Of a stretch of 64,000 bases of DNA, positions 8,786 through 16,744 are shown piece after piece. The notes below the pieces were generated by a model. That model had not been told where the DNA came from. It searched no databases and saw only the letters and a program-made list of their open reading frames with translations. This DNA comes from Acidobacteriota bacterium (GTDB taxonomy: Bacteria > Acidobacteriota > Blastocatellia > RBC074), in assembly GCA_019639255.1 (NCBI GenBank), contig JAHBSF010000016.1:1-64000 (forward strand), read 5' to 3'. How positions within the stretch are numbered: position 1 is the first letter of the stretch; each line of letters starts with the position of its first letter. The translations under genes were made by a program, and so were the position numbers.

Positions 8786-8944
8786 TGCGAGAACCGTGGC
8801 GGTGACATCGGCAAACCAGAGTATCGCCCCGGCATGAACTACGCCGTATGGATTCAGTATGCCAGGCTGAATCGGCATTTCAGAAATCACCTGCTCCGGG
8901 CTTTGTTCCAGAATAGTAAATTCTATACTTCCTTCAACTCTCAT
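8786..8944 (-). pseudogene. N-terminal fragment of a PaaI-type hotdog thioesterase
   Basis: From the ATG at 8944 (GGGAGGA-like site upstream) the frame encodes about 50 residues, including [20 protein letters not shown], the hotdog-fold substrate loop of PaaI-type acyl-CoA thioesterases. The homology ends near VLAMG, where the adjoining nitrilase remnant takes over in a different frame. The start region is intact but the rest of the gene is lost. Confidence 0.7.
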
Positions 8945-9284
8945 TATCGCTCCTCCCTGTTGGTGTCCTTCTCGTGTAGGGTGAAGACCCGGTGAAGTCA
9001 AGCCTGGCGCGAGGCGACCATGATCGCCGCCGACATCCCTTTCCGCGCGTTGTCGCCGTAGGGCGTCGCATCCAAAGGCGGACCGGTTACTCCGCTTTCG
9101 CTCGCGGTTGGTACTTCCCGACCTCCGGCCGGAAGGCGATGGCGAGGCGGTTCCACCCATTGTTCACCTCGCGTCCTGCTGTTGAACGAACCGCCCTCGG
9201 CGCGTGCCCGTCAGAGCATCTGTAGAAGACCGTCCCTCGCTTGGCTATTGGCGTACCAAGTAGAGCGCCGCCACTCGAACGGCA
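8945..9284. other. Degenerate region without a clear gene
   Basis: No intact gene is visible. One minus-strand frame (about 9230 down to 9080) reads GREVNNGWNRLAIAFRPEVG and then stops; it looks like the end of a protein, but I do not recognise it and there is no start. Together with the neighbouring nitrilase and thioesterase fragments this suggests gene decay. Confidence 0.5.
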
Positions 9285-9983
9285 TCATCGGAGAGGAACC
9301 TGAAGAACATCTTCCATATAGCGGTCTGCAGCGGCGGCTGCCTCCTCCGGACTGCTCCCCTGCCGGCGCGCGCTCAGGTAGGGCGCATACCAGTCCCACC
9401 AGTTGTGTGCGGCGTGCGTTTTCTCGTAGCGGCCGTGGTGTTTCTCCGTCTCGTGCAGCAGCTCTGCAAGGGTCGCGACGTCTGCGGCCCCTGCCCGCCT
9501 CGACTCCCACTCGCGACCCGGAAGCCGCGTCGTGATCTCCTGGAGCAGCCACCCGTTTCCGTCCGGATCCTCGAACGACGCGAACGAGAAGTAGGAGCGA
9601 CCCTCAGGGTCGCGCCCGCCGACGCGCGGGTTCTCTACAGTGACGTTGAAGGGGCCGCCGGCGTAGTGAAAGACCTCGCTCACATCGACGCCGCGGGCTA
9701 GAAGGTCGTCGCGGGCGGCGTCGATGTCGTCGACGGCCAGGACAAGGCTGTCGGCCGAGCCAGGCTTGGCCGATTTGATTCCCTTGCCGAAGATGATCGA
9801 AGCTTGCGAGTTGTGCGGCGTCATCTGCACGCCTCGGAAGTCGCCCGCCGCGATGTCGATGTCGAGCCGCCAGCCGAGATTCTGGTAAAACGCCTTCGCG
9901 CGGTCGACGTCCGTAACGCCGATCATCACGACTTCGAGCTTCAGGTCCAACGGTTCGACCGCTGCGGCTTTTGTGGTTTCCAT
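9285..9983 (-). CDS. VOC family (glyoxalase-like) protein with helical C-terminal extension
   Basis: A 232-residue protein. Residues about 15-150 form a vicinal-oxygen-chelate module with paired beta-alpha-beta-beta-beta units (VVMIGVTDVDRAKAFYQNLGWRLD and ASFEDPDGNGWLLQEI). The C-terminal 70 residues (ELLHETEKHHGRYEKTHAAHNWWDWYAPYLSAR) are a separate, conserved-looking helical tail seen in a subgroup of VOC proteins. GGGAGGA precedes the ATG at 9983, which is preferred over an ATG 12 bp upstream. The reaction is unknown; metal-dependent dioxygenase, isomerase or drug-binding roles all occur in this superfamily. Confidence 0.85.
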   Translation of the reverse strand: METTKAAAVEPLDLKLEVVMIGVTDVDRAKAFYQNLGWRLDIDIAAGDFRGVQMTPHNSQASIIFGKGIKSAKPGSADSLVLAVDDIDAARDDLLARGVDVSEVFHYAGGPFNVTVENPRVGGRDPEGRSYFSFASFEDPDGNGWLLQEITTRLPGREWESRRAGAADVATLAELLHETEKHHGRYEKTHAAHNWWDWYAPYLSARRQGSSPEEAAAAADRYMEDVLQVPLR

Positions 9984-10080
9984 AAATCCTCCCATGAATT
10001 TTCAGCCATAGTTGAAAAGCAGTTCTTGCGGCTTTCGCGTCCTCTTCATCCGCTAACCGTGGGCGCTTTTACAGCCCCTG

Positions 10081-10152
10081 CGACTTCGGATTATGAGATT
10101 TCGGAGCAAGCAATGCATCACGAGAAGGAATGGTTTTTCGCTACCACTTTCA
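10081..10152 (-). repeat. 72-bp inverted dispersed repeat, right copy
   Basis: The reverse complement of this segment aligns without gaps to 276-347 with about ten mismatches. The copies face each other across 9.7 kb that holds the redox/ergothioneine block. Confidence 0.8.
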
Positions 10153-10275
10153 GCAGGGCGCGGAGATACCCTATTCGTGGTAGCCGTCGGCTCAAGGGCT
10201 GAAGATGATCGAATCGGGTTGCGGGACCGAAGACGGGTGGTAGGACAATCCGCGCCTGGGTGAGTGTTTATCGTA

Positions 10276-10395
10276 AGGAATAACAATCTCACGGCGCCCG
10301 AACAGCCGGCAGTCGAGCGAAAGCGCTCCCGGCCCGAGTAGAATGATCGAGGCAGCCATAATACTCTTGACGCTCTCTACCCAATACTTTCGCAA
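10276..10395 (-). pseudogene. Remnant of a DoxX-family membrane protein (C-terminus)
   Basis: The minus frame reads IILLGPGALSLDCRLFGRR followed by EIVIP, the typical end of DoxX proteins (last transmembrane helix, then LLGPG.lSLD and GRREIVIP). The three preceding helices are absent, and no start or ribosome-binding site supports a short gene. It is read as a gene remnant. Confidence 0.6.
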
Positions 10396-10493
10396 TCAAT
10401 GTTCAGGTTTTGATGCTAAACGGCCCGTAAACACTGAGCAAATCACCGTCCGACCTGAGCACCAAAACCGAAACCGCTATAATTAAACGAAAA

Positions 10494-10520
10494 GGGTCAC
10501 TCCGAAGAGCGACCCTTTAC
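10494..10520 (-). terminator. Intrinsic terminator of the tRNA transcript
   Basis: On the minus strand a stem AAAGGGTCGCTC/GAGTGACCCTTT closes a TTCG tetraloop and is followed by TTTTCG. It lies about 20 bp after the 3' end of tRNA-Asp, so it should end transcription of the two tRNA genes. Confidence 0.85.
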
Positions 10521-10541
10521 AGTTGTCACTGAAGAACTTGA

Positions 10542-10623
<82 letters not shown>

Positions 10624-10702
10624 GTCAAATACAAAACCGTCAAATACAAAAGTGCCAAGCAAACCCGTCAAACAAAACCGAACTCGCGCACTGGAGGCGT
10701 CA

Positions 10703-10776
<74 letters not shown>

Positions 10777-10854
10777 GCACCCTTTCGAGCAAGCGACAAT
10801 CTTACAGAGCGCCATAGGGTCTGTCAAGACGGGCACAGACGCACATCAGACTCG

Positions 10855-10961
10855 GGAGAGATGACGGAACAAACGAAATGAAACGAAAATTACGGAAAAG
10901 TTGAATATGTCCGTCTGTTCCGTCTGTTCCGTAAAGTTTCGTTTGTTCCGTTATCTCTCCT
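10855..10961. repeat. Palindromic intergenic element A4
   Basis: The left arm GGAGAGATGACGGAACAAAC and right arm ending GTTCCGTTATCTCTCC pair over about 40 bp. The loop side contains an extra GTCTGTTCC duplication. It sits between the tRNA-Val gene and the divergent VWFA gene, i.e. not at a protein-coding 3' end. Confidence 0.92.
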
Positions 10962-11013
10962 GAATCCCTATAGTGACCGATCAAAGGGGTTTGCACACGG
11001 AAGCCGAACGGCT

Positions 11014-12144
11014 ATGATTCGCTTTACTATGACGCGCACAATGCTGCTTCTGATCCTGTTGACGTACTGCGCCCTTGCCTTGCGGGTGCAGGACCCCGTT
11101 TCGCCGAAGCCCGAATCCGGGCAAAGGCCGGAACAAACATCCGAGCCGCAGGACGACCGCATTGCCACGATCCGCATAGATACCAATCTGGTTCTGTTTG
11201 ACGTGAAGGTCGTAAACAGCCGGGGCGGCAGCGCCGTGCGCGGTTTGAAAGCCGAAGACTTTGCCGTTTACGAGGACGGCGTAAAACAGCAGATCTCCAT
11301 ATTCTCCGCATCCGAAGCTCCGTTGAGTCTCGCGCTCGTGCTCGACACCTCGGGCAGCACACAATCCGAAGTCAGCCTCATACGCCGCGCCGCGCGCCGG
11401 TTTTTGGAGCAACTGCGCCCGCAGGACCGCGTAGCCGTTCTGGGCTTTCATCAGGATGTGGAACTGCTGGCGGATCTGACTTCGGACAGGCGGCGGCTCG
11501 AACGCGCACTCGGCCAGATAGAGGGCGGCAGCGGCACATCGTTTTACGACGCACTGGCGCTCACGGCCCAGGATGTGTTGAAAAGGGCCGATGGGCGCAA
11601 GGCCATCGTAGTTCTCACCGACGGCGTAGATTCGTTCGGCGTGTATACATATACGCACGTTTTGCCGATACTCGAAAAATCGCGCTCATCGGCATATTTT
11701 CTGGAACTCGATACGCTCGAATTCACCGAATCCCGGTTGTTGCGCGAATGCTCCGAGAGGGGCCACTTTCGTCTGTCGGCGAAGCAGTTGAGGAAGTACG
11801 TCGAAAAGTTCAGGCCGCGCGAGGGACCGCGCTTTTACAGTGATTGGTGTCTGCTTTCCCGCGAGCAGAAGCGAGAGGTCAACCGGCGGCTTTATGAACT
11901 TGCAGCCGAAGAGTTGCGCGAGATGGCGGCGCGCACGGGCGGGCGCGTATATCCGGTCGGCGCGCTAAATGATCAGGACCGGTTCTATGCACAGCTTGCC
12001 GAAGAATTGCGCGCCCAGTATTCGATCGGCTATTACCCCAGCAACGAAAAACACGACGGCAAATGGCGCGAACTGCGCGTAGAGATGCGCAACGGCGACT
12101 GGGCGGCTGAGACCCGCCCCGGTTATCGCGCCCCTGTCGACTGA
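11014..12144 (+). CDS. VWFA-related secreted protein (acidobacterial type)
   Basis: A 376-residue protein with an N-terminal hydrophobic signal (about residues 8-24) and a von Willebrand factor A domain at about 105-330. The metal-ion-dependent adhesion site is intact: DTSGS at 111-115, Thr175 in GTSFYD, and TDGVD at 202-206. Before it lies the short beta-rich segment RIDTNLVLFDVKVVNSRG..V.GLKAEDFAVYEDG, which marks the VWFA-related family that is expanded in Acidobacteriota. Such proteins are exported and are thought to mediate protein contacts; the partner is unknown. The 3' end has no classical terminator, and rfaE2 lies downstream after a small ORF. Confidence 0.9.
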   Translation: MIRFTMTRTMLLLILLTYCALALRVQDPVSPKPESGQRPEQTSEPQDDRIATIRIDTNLVLFDVKVVNSRGGSAVRGLKAEDFAVYEDGVKQQISIFSASEAPLSLALVLDTSGSTQSEVSLIRRAARRFLEQLRPQDRVAVLGFHQDVELLADLTSDRRRLERALGQIEGGSGTSFYDALALTAQDVLKRADGRKAIVVLTDGVDSFGVYTYTHVLPILEKSRSSAYFLELDTLEFTESRLLRECSERGHFRLSAKQLRKYVEKFRPREGPRFYSDWCLLSREQKREVNRRLYELAAEELREMAARTGGRVYPVGALNDQDRFYAQLAEELRAQYSIGYYPSNEKHDGKWRELRVEMRNGDWAAETRPGYRAPVD

Positions 12145-12403
12145 GAGAGACTGCGAGTTCCGCGTTCTCTTATTCCATTTCGGGTAGTTGCGCACCCGGC
12201 TTCACCCCAAAAACGCAGGTTGAATCCCACGCGAGCCGCGCGGTTTTGTACCGCCCGATCGCTTCTTTCATTTTCCTGAAACTACAAGTCGTTTACGGTT
12301 CGAGACTTCGACTGATGAGAGGATTCTCGTCCGGAATATCAGCCTGTGCGGCACGTGCCTTGCTCAGCTCAGAGCAAATACGAGGCGGGAAGGGGGAAGG
12401 GCG

Positions 12404-12511
12404 ATGTCTATAATCAGCAAACAGCAACAGCAGCGCGACGAGAGGACATTGACGTTCTTCCTCGTAGTATTGAATCTGGTTCTGATCACGGTTCTGATCG
12501 CGGTCAGTTGA
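12404..12511 (+). CDS. Small single-pass membrane protein (35 aa)
   Basis: A 35-residue ORF with a strong purine ribosome-binding site (GGGGGAAGG) 4 bp before the ATG. It has a polar, Gln-rich N-terminus (SKQQQQRDERT) and one hydrophobic helix FFLVVLNLVLITVLIAV to the end. Topology would be N-in. I do not recognise the family; size, ribosome-binding site and composition support a real small protein, but there is no homology evidence. It ends 33 bp before the rfaE2 start. Confidence 0.5.
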   Translation: MSIISKQQQQRDERTLTFFLVVLNLVLITVLIAVS

Positions 12512-12544
12512 GTCGCCCGGCCCGGCGCGTGCATGATAGGCGGC

Positions 12545-13018
12545 ATGGGCGCACTTCTTTCACTCGATCAATTGCAGCGCGAACGCGAAGCGCTGCGCGT
12601 TGCGAGCCGGCGCGTTGTATTCACGAACGGTTGCTTCGATCTGCTGCATCCCGGCCACGTCCGTTACCTTCAGGCCGCGCGATCACTCGGCGACGCTCTG
12701 ATAGTTGCGCTCAACAGCGACCGGGCGGTCCGGGAACTCAAGGGGCCGTCGCGCCCCATACTCACACAGGAAGAACGCGCCGAGGTGATAACGGCGCTCG
12801 GCTGCGTGGATTACGCCGTAATATTCGACGACGTATCCCCAAGGGACACCATACTCGCATTGCTGCCCGACATACTGGTCAAGGGCGGCGACTGGACTCT
12901 TGACCGCATCATCGGCAGGGAAGAAGTAGAAGCGGCCGGAGGGTGCGTGCTGAGTTTGCCTTTCGTCGAGGGAGTGTCGACCTCGGAAATCATCGCCCGC
13001 ATACGGCAAGAGAGATAA
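12545..13018 (+). CDS. rfaE2: D-glycero-beta-D-manno-heptose 1-phosphate adenylyltransferase
   Basis: A 157-residue cytidylyltransferase-fold enzyme equal to the second domain of HldE. It adenylates heptose 1-phosphate to ADP-heptose for the LPS inner core. The nucleotide-binding motif [15 protein letters not shown] is at 28-42, with [11 protein letters not shown] at the end. The start at 12545 ([10 protein letters not shown]) fits the family better than the ATG at 12533; no Shine-Dalgarno is visible, but CATGAT lies 7 bp before this ATG, so a leaderless message is possible. The kinase half (RfaE1) is not nearby. The stop codon TAA is supplied by the palindromic element at 13008. Confidence 0.93.
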   Translation: MGALLSLDQLQREREALRVASRRVVFTNGCFDLLHPGHVRYLQAARSLGDALIVALNSDRAVRELKGPSRPILTQEERAEVITALGCVDYAVIFDDVSPRDTILALLPDILVKGGDWTLDRIIGREEVEAAGGCVLSLPFVEGVSTSEIIARIRQER

Positions 13019-13106
13019 CGGAACATACGAAATAAGACGGAAACTACGGAAAAGTTGAATATTTCCGTAATTTTCGTTTCATTTCGTTTGTTCCGTTATC
13101 TCTCTT
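13008..13106. repeat. Palindromic intergenic element A5 (supplies two stop codons)
   Basis: The arms AAGAGAGATAACGGAACA and its complement at 13089-13106 flank the loop AAGTTGAATATTT. It lies between two convergent genes: the TAA of rfaE2 (13016-13018) lies in the left arm and the TAA of the exonuclease gene (13096-13098, minus) in the right arm, so both proteins end ..ER-stop. RNA from either strand would fold into a long hairpin followed by TCTCTCTT. Confidence 0.95.
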
Positions 13107-13776
13107 CCTCCTCCTGCGGGATGTAGGCTTCAGACAATGCTCCGAGCGTATCGCGTCCGAACCTGCGCCCGAGCTTAAGCAGCCTCAGGAAGACGAGTGC
13201 GGTGATGAATGCATCGCCTCCCGCCGTATGCCTGTCGTGCGGTTCTACGTCAAAGAGCCGGCACAGCGCATCGAGCGAGAATTCCCGTATCTCGTCGCGC
13301 CCGGCGAACGCGCCGTCGTTTTGCAGGTGCAGAGTCAGGTCCATGGTGTCGAGGAACCGGTTGCGCAAATTGAAACCGAAATGGCGCTCGCAGGCGGCGT
13401 TCAGGGTTTCTATGTCGTGAAGGATGTGATGGCCGACAATGACGCCGTCGCGCAGATAGGGCAGGAACGCTTCGAGCGCTTCGGGTTCGTCGAAGCCCTC
13501 CCCGGCCTCTTCGCGCGTGATTCCGTGAACGGTGACCGAAGAACTGTTGTAAGCGACCTTCAGCATCGCTTCGAAGCAGTCCGCAAGTATGATTTCGCCC
13601 GCTTTCACAGCAACGGCTCCGATCGTTATCAATCGGTCGCGCCTCGGATCGAGCCCCGTCGTTTCGGAGTCGAGAACTACGAACCTCACATCCGAAGCCG
13701 GAGTTTCATCCGACCAGGTTGCGGAAAAACATTCCATATACTCGGTGACGAACGCGGGCAGTGAAGACTCGTTCAT
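13096..13776 (-). CDS. DEDDh 3'-5' exonuclease (DnaQ/PolC epsilon-like)
   Basis: A 226-residue exonuclease. The first acidic motif is LDSETTGLDPRRDRLITIGAV (Asp36, Glu38), the second is GHHILHDIETL, and the third is HDRHTAGGDAFIT, giving the DEDDh set. It degrades DNA or RNA from the 3' end; it has no polymerase or UvrC domain. Its 19-bp distance to the cNMP/DUF294 gene upstream on the same strand points to one transcript; this pair (DUF294 protein plus DnaQ-like exonuclease) is a recurring bacterial combination. The stop codon lies in palindromic element A5. Confidence 0.9.
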   Translation of the reverse strand: MNESSLPAFVTEYMECFSATWSDETPASDVRFVVLDSETTGLDPRRDRLITIGAVAVKAGEIILADCFEAMLKVAYNSSSVTVHGITREEAGEGFDEPEALEAFLPYLRDGVIVGHHILHDIETLNAACERHFGFNLRNRFLDTMDLTLHLQNDGAFAGRDEIREFSLDALCRLFDVEPHDRHTAGGDAFITALVFLRLLKLGRRFGRDTLGALSEAYIPQEEEER

Positions 13777-13795
13777 AGTGATTCGTTCGGGTGAT

Positions 13796-15601
13796 CTATT
13801 CGGGTATGGATATGTTGTGAATCGATGTAGTCAGTTCGAGCAACCGCCGCACGGCGTCGAACGCTGATTTGAGCATGCGCTGCTCGAATCGCCCGAGCCG
13901 CGACGGATAAATGACGGCGCCGGCATCCTGTTTCTGGTTCCTGGCCGAGGCGTCGTGGTATGCGAGTATGCGCCATCCGTCCGCCGCGTCGTTCAGAATC
14001 GAAGCATACTGCGGCATCGCGCTGGCTGCAGCCTGGAGCCGCTGCACGGAATTGACGGCTTTTGCGTTGCGCTGTGCAAGCGCCAGCACCCGCGCCGCAT
14101 CCACGATGGGGCCGAGCGCCGCCCTTTCTACATCGAGCGCCTGTTTCGATGCGCCGTCGGTGTCGATTACTAATCCCTGAAAAAACGTAAGCGGCGGCAG
14201 ATTGGCCAGGGTATCGTTGGCGAGCACCGGTACAAAAACATCGTCGTGCGCAAGCTTTCCGAGAATGTGATCTTTCAATTCCGCGTGCAGGGACGGATTG
14301 CCTGCTACGGGCCGGCTGTCGAACAGTTCGCGCGCCGAATAAATCGCGCCGCCTATCGGATCGCTGATCAGGCCGGAGTAATACTCTCTCCATTCCGACT
14401 GCGTGCGGCATGGCGGTTTGGGGTTCGGCGCAGATGTGTCCGAGTCAATCCCCAGTCCGCACTTCTGAAGTTTCGCGTATGCTTTCTGCGCAAGCATCCC
14501 GAAATATGCGGCTGTTTGTTGTTCCCTGCCGGCTGCGGGATCGGCGTATACGACGCCGAAATGCGGCATTTCAGGAGTGAGCGTTTCGGTGCGGCCCGCA
14601 CGCCCGAAGAACATCCAGCAGGCGTTTGATTCAGACGATTGGGGCATCGATTTTCCGGCGCTCAGCATCTCCGCTTCGGCTATGCGCAATACGGATGCGA
14701 AAAGCGCAGCGTTGAATTCGCCGAGCGCCTGCACCGACCACTCTACGGCGCTTGGTCCGGCGAGTCCTTCAAGGATGAACTCCAGGGCGCGCCCGTGCAG
14801 CCAGGCGAGATCCGCTAGGGTGTCCGCCGCATCGATTTCCCGTAAGATCGGAACTGGATTGCGCCCGCACTGAATCGCGAGATCGGATTCGGTTACGATC
14901 CCCTGCAACGGAGAATCCAGGGTTGCGTCGGAGGTGATAGCCAATGCGGAGCAGCGGCGGCGCAGCATCTCCAACAGGTAATCGGCGCTCATCAATCCCG
15001 CCTTTGCCGCCGGGATGCCCCGGTTGGCGATAAACCCGGCGTGAGCTTCTTCCGCTACGTCTTCGGTCATCAATCGCAGCCTGCGCGAGATCCGTTCACC
15101 TGGCGGTCCCGGCGCGTTGAGCCATACGTTTTTTTCTTTTTCCGATAGCAGACGTTCTCTGTTGGTGGGCATGCCCAGGGCTTTGGTCTGTTGTACGGAG
15201 GCCGAAACGTATGCGGTCAGGAAGCGTGCGGCTTCCGGGTAGCCGGCAACGAGGGCTTCAAACGCGTCGAGATCGAACGAATAGAGTATGACTTCGGTTG
15301 CGGTTCGTGCGTTGTGAGCGTGGGTGATTGCAGATTGCGTGCTGAGGCCGAGTATGTCGCCCGCTCCGAGCACGTCGCGGAGCCGGTTGGTTTCATCGAG
15401 GAGTTCGACGCGGCCCTGCTGTATTACCCATAACCGCCGGTCGCATTCTTCGCCTTTGCGGAAAAGATATACGTCGTCTTCGTGAAAGACTACGCGCCCG
15501 GAGCCGGAGAATGCGAGAAGGTCTTCGAGCGAGAAGGATTCGAACGGAGGATATTGGCGCAGGAAATCGGCTACGCGGTATCGGATTACGGAAGTCTTCA
15601 T
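13796..15601 (-). CDS. Cyclic-nucleotide-binding / DUF294 nucleotidyltransferase-like protein, active site degenerate
   Basis: A 601-residue cytoplasmic regulator. Residues about 18-135 are a cNMP-binding domain (FRKGEECDRRLWVIQQGRVELL). The middle (about 190-260) resembles a weakly conserved CBS pair with GIVTESDLA. Next is the DUF294 nucleotidyltransferase domain, and the last about 140 residues are the DUF294 C-terminal substrate-binding domain (LTFFQGLVID...AKAVNSVQRL). In active relatives the GS..R.E....D.D motif binds metal. Here it reads FFGRAGRTETLTPEMPHFGVVYAD: the glycine-serine and the paired aspartates are missing. It may act only as a sensor. The pair with the exonuclease gene is conserved in other bacteria, often with a solute symporter; none is present here. 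Confidence 0.85.
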   Translation of the reverse strand: MKTSVIRYRVADFLRQYPPFESFSLEDLLAFSGSGRVVFHEDDVYLFRKGEECDRRLWVIQQGRVELLDETNRLRDVLGAGDILGLSTQSAITHAHNARTATEVILYSFDLDAFEALVAGYPEAARFLTAYVSASVQQTKALGMPTNRERLLSEKEKNVWLNAPGPPGERISRRLRLMTEDVAEEAHAGFIANRGIPAAKAGLMSADYLLEMLRRRCSALAITSDATLDSPLQGIVTESDLAIQCGRNPVPILREIDAADTLADLAWLHGRALEFILEGLAGPSAVEWSVQALGEFNAALFASVLRIAEAEMLSAGKSMPQSSESNACWMFFGRAGRTETLTPEMPHFGVVYADPAAGREQQTAAYFGMLAQKAYAKLQKCGLGIDSDTSAPNPKPPCRTQSEWREYYSGLISDPIGGAIYSARELFDSRPVAGNPSLHAELKDHILGKLAHDDVFVPVLANDTLANLPPLTFFQGLVIDTDGASKQALDVERAALGPIVDAARVLALAQRNAKAVNSVQRLQAAASAMPQYASILNDAADGWRILAYHDASARNQKQDAGAVIYPSRLGRFEQRMLKSAFDAVRRLLELTTSIHNISIPE

Positions 15602-15650
15602 ATGGGTCGGGTTGTTTTTAGTCCGGTGAGAAAACTGACCTGGGACAAAA

Positions 15651-15749
15651 AAGAGAGATAACGGAACAAACGAAATGAAACGAAAATCACGGAAAAGTTT
15701 AATATTTTCGTCTGTTCCGTCTTATTTCGTTTGTTCCGTTATCTCTCTT
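15651..15749. repeat. Palindromic intergenic element A6
   Basis: The left arm AAGAGAGATAACGGAACAAA pairs with the right arm ending TTTGTTCCGTTATCTCTCTT, with a loop TTTAATATTTTCG. It lies between the CDF transporter and the DUF294 gene, both on the minus strand, 6 bp after the transporter stop. Confidence 0.94.
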
Positions 15750-15755
15750 GCTGTC

Positions 15756-16685
15756 TCACGCTTTGTGCCAATCCCCTGTGGATCGATTCAGGGGTTCGAC
15801 GTGAATCGTAATCACGGCGCGGCCGAATTCGGTTTCGAGCCTGTGTTCGACCTCTTCGGTGATTGCGTGCGATGTGATGTGGTCGCGTTCGTGTTCGGGT
15901 GTAATGTGCATATGCATTTCTATGAACATATCGCCCACGCGGCCGCGCGCGCGTATGTCGTGGACGGAGTGGACCCCCGGCACCGCCTCGGCGATCTCTT
16001 TGATCTGCTGCGGCGATACGGGCGCGGCGTCGAGCAGCACCGGGACCGTTGATTTGAATATCTTGTAGCCGTTCCAGGCAATGACGACGGCAACGCCGAG
16101 CGATGCTGCAGGGTCTAGCCAGTAATACCCCGCACGAACCAGAAAGAGTCCTGCAAGGATCGAGCAGCTTACCAGAACATCGCTGCGCGTGTGAATCGCA
16201 TCGGCTATAAGGAACTCGCTTTTCAATCTTCGCCCCTCGCGGTGCTCGAAAACCGTGACCACGATATTGATTGCGATCGTTGCGATCATCACGCCTATGG
16301 TCAGGGCGGTGATTTCGGGCGTGCGGGCGGAGGAGTCGAACAGCCGGTCGAATGCGCTCAGGCCGATCTGGTAGCAGGTGATGAAAAGAAAGCCTGCGAT
16401 GGCGAAAGCGGCGAGCGTCTCGATTTTTGCGTGCCCGTAAGTATGTTCGTCGTCGGGTTCGGCTCCGGCGTAGCGCACGATTACAAGACCGATGATGTTG
16501 TTGAGCGAATCGACCGAAGAGTGTACTGCATCGCTGATGACGCTGAGGCTGCCGGCAATGATTCCGGCTGCTAGTTTTCCGGCAACGACCAGAAGATTGA
16601 GTACGAGCGTGAGGAGCAGCACCCTGCGCACGCCGCGCTGATACGCAATGCGGGTTAGCGCATCCGAAGTAATGCTCATCGGCAT
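15756..16685 (-). CDS. Cation diffusion facilitator metal exporter
   Basis: A 309-residue CDF protein with about six transmembrane helices and a cytoplasmic C-terminal domain rich in histidine (IEMHMHITPEHERDHITSHAITEEVEHRLE). The transport-site residues are present: SDAVHSSVDSLNN (Asp52, His55, Asp59) and DDEHTYGHAKIET (His81, His85). It exports zinc or another divalent cation in exchange for protons; the exact metal cannot be read. GAAAGG precedes the ATG. The FAD/iron-sulfur fusion gene lies 59 bp upstream on the same strand and may share its transcript. Confidence 0.93.
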   Translation of the reverse strand: MPMSITSDALTRIAYQRGVRRVLLLTLVLNLLVVAGKLAAGIIAGSLSVISDAVHSSVDSLNNIIGLVIVRYAGAEPDDEHTYGHAKIETLAAFAIAGFLFITCYQIGLSAFDRLFDSSARTPEITALTIGVMIATIAINIVVTVFEHREGRRLKSEFLIADAIHTRSDVLVSCSILAGLFLVRAGYYWLDPAASLGVAVVIAWNGYKIFKSTVPVLLDAAPVSPQQIKEIAEAVPGVHSVHDIRARGRVGDMFIEMHMHITPEHERDHITSHAITEEVEHRLETEFGRAVITIHVEPLNRSTGDWHKA

Positions 16686-16744
16686 TGCCTTTCAATTCGG
16701 TAATCTGCCCGGGCGGGTTGCTTCATATTCAGCGGTTTCCGTCC

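Larger units (their letters stand above)
9984..10493. other. Intergenic stretch between the VOC gene and the tRNA genes
   Basis: I see no intact gene. It contains the right copy of the 72-bp dispersed repeat (10081-10152) and a short DoxX-like remnant on the minus strand (10276-10395). The rest looks non-coding. Confidence 0.55.

Noticed and set aside
10470-10490. TATAAT-like box near the tRNA terminator as a promoter
   Set aside because: No -35 at a proper distance and no gene follows on that strand.
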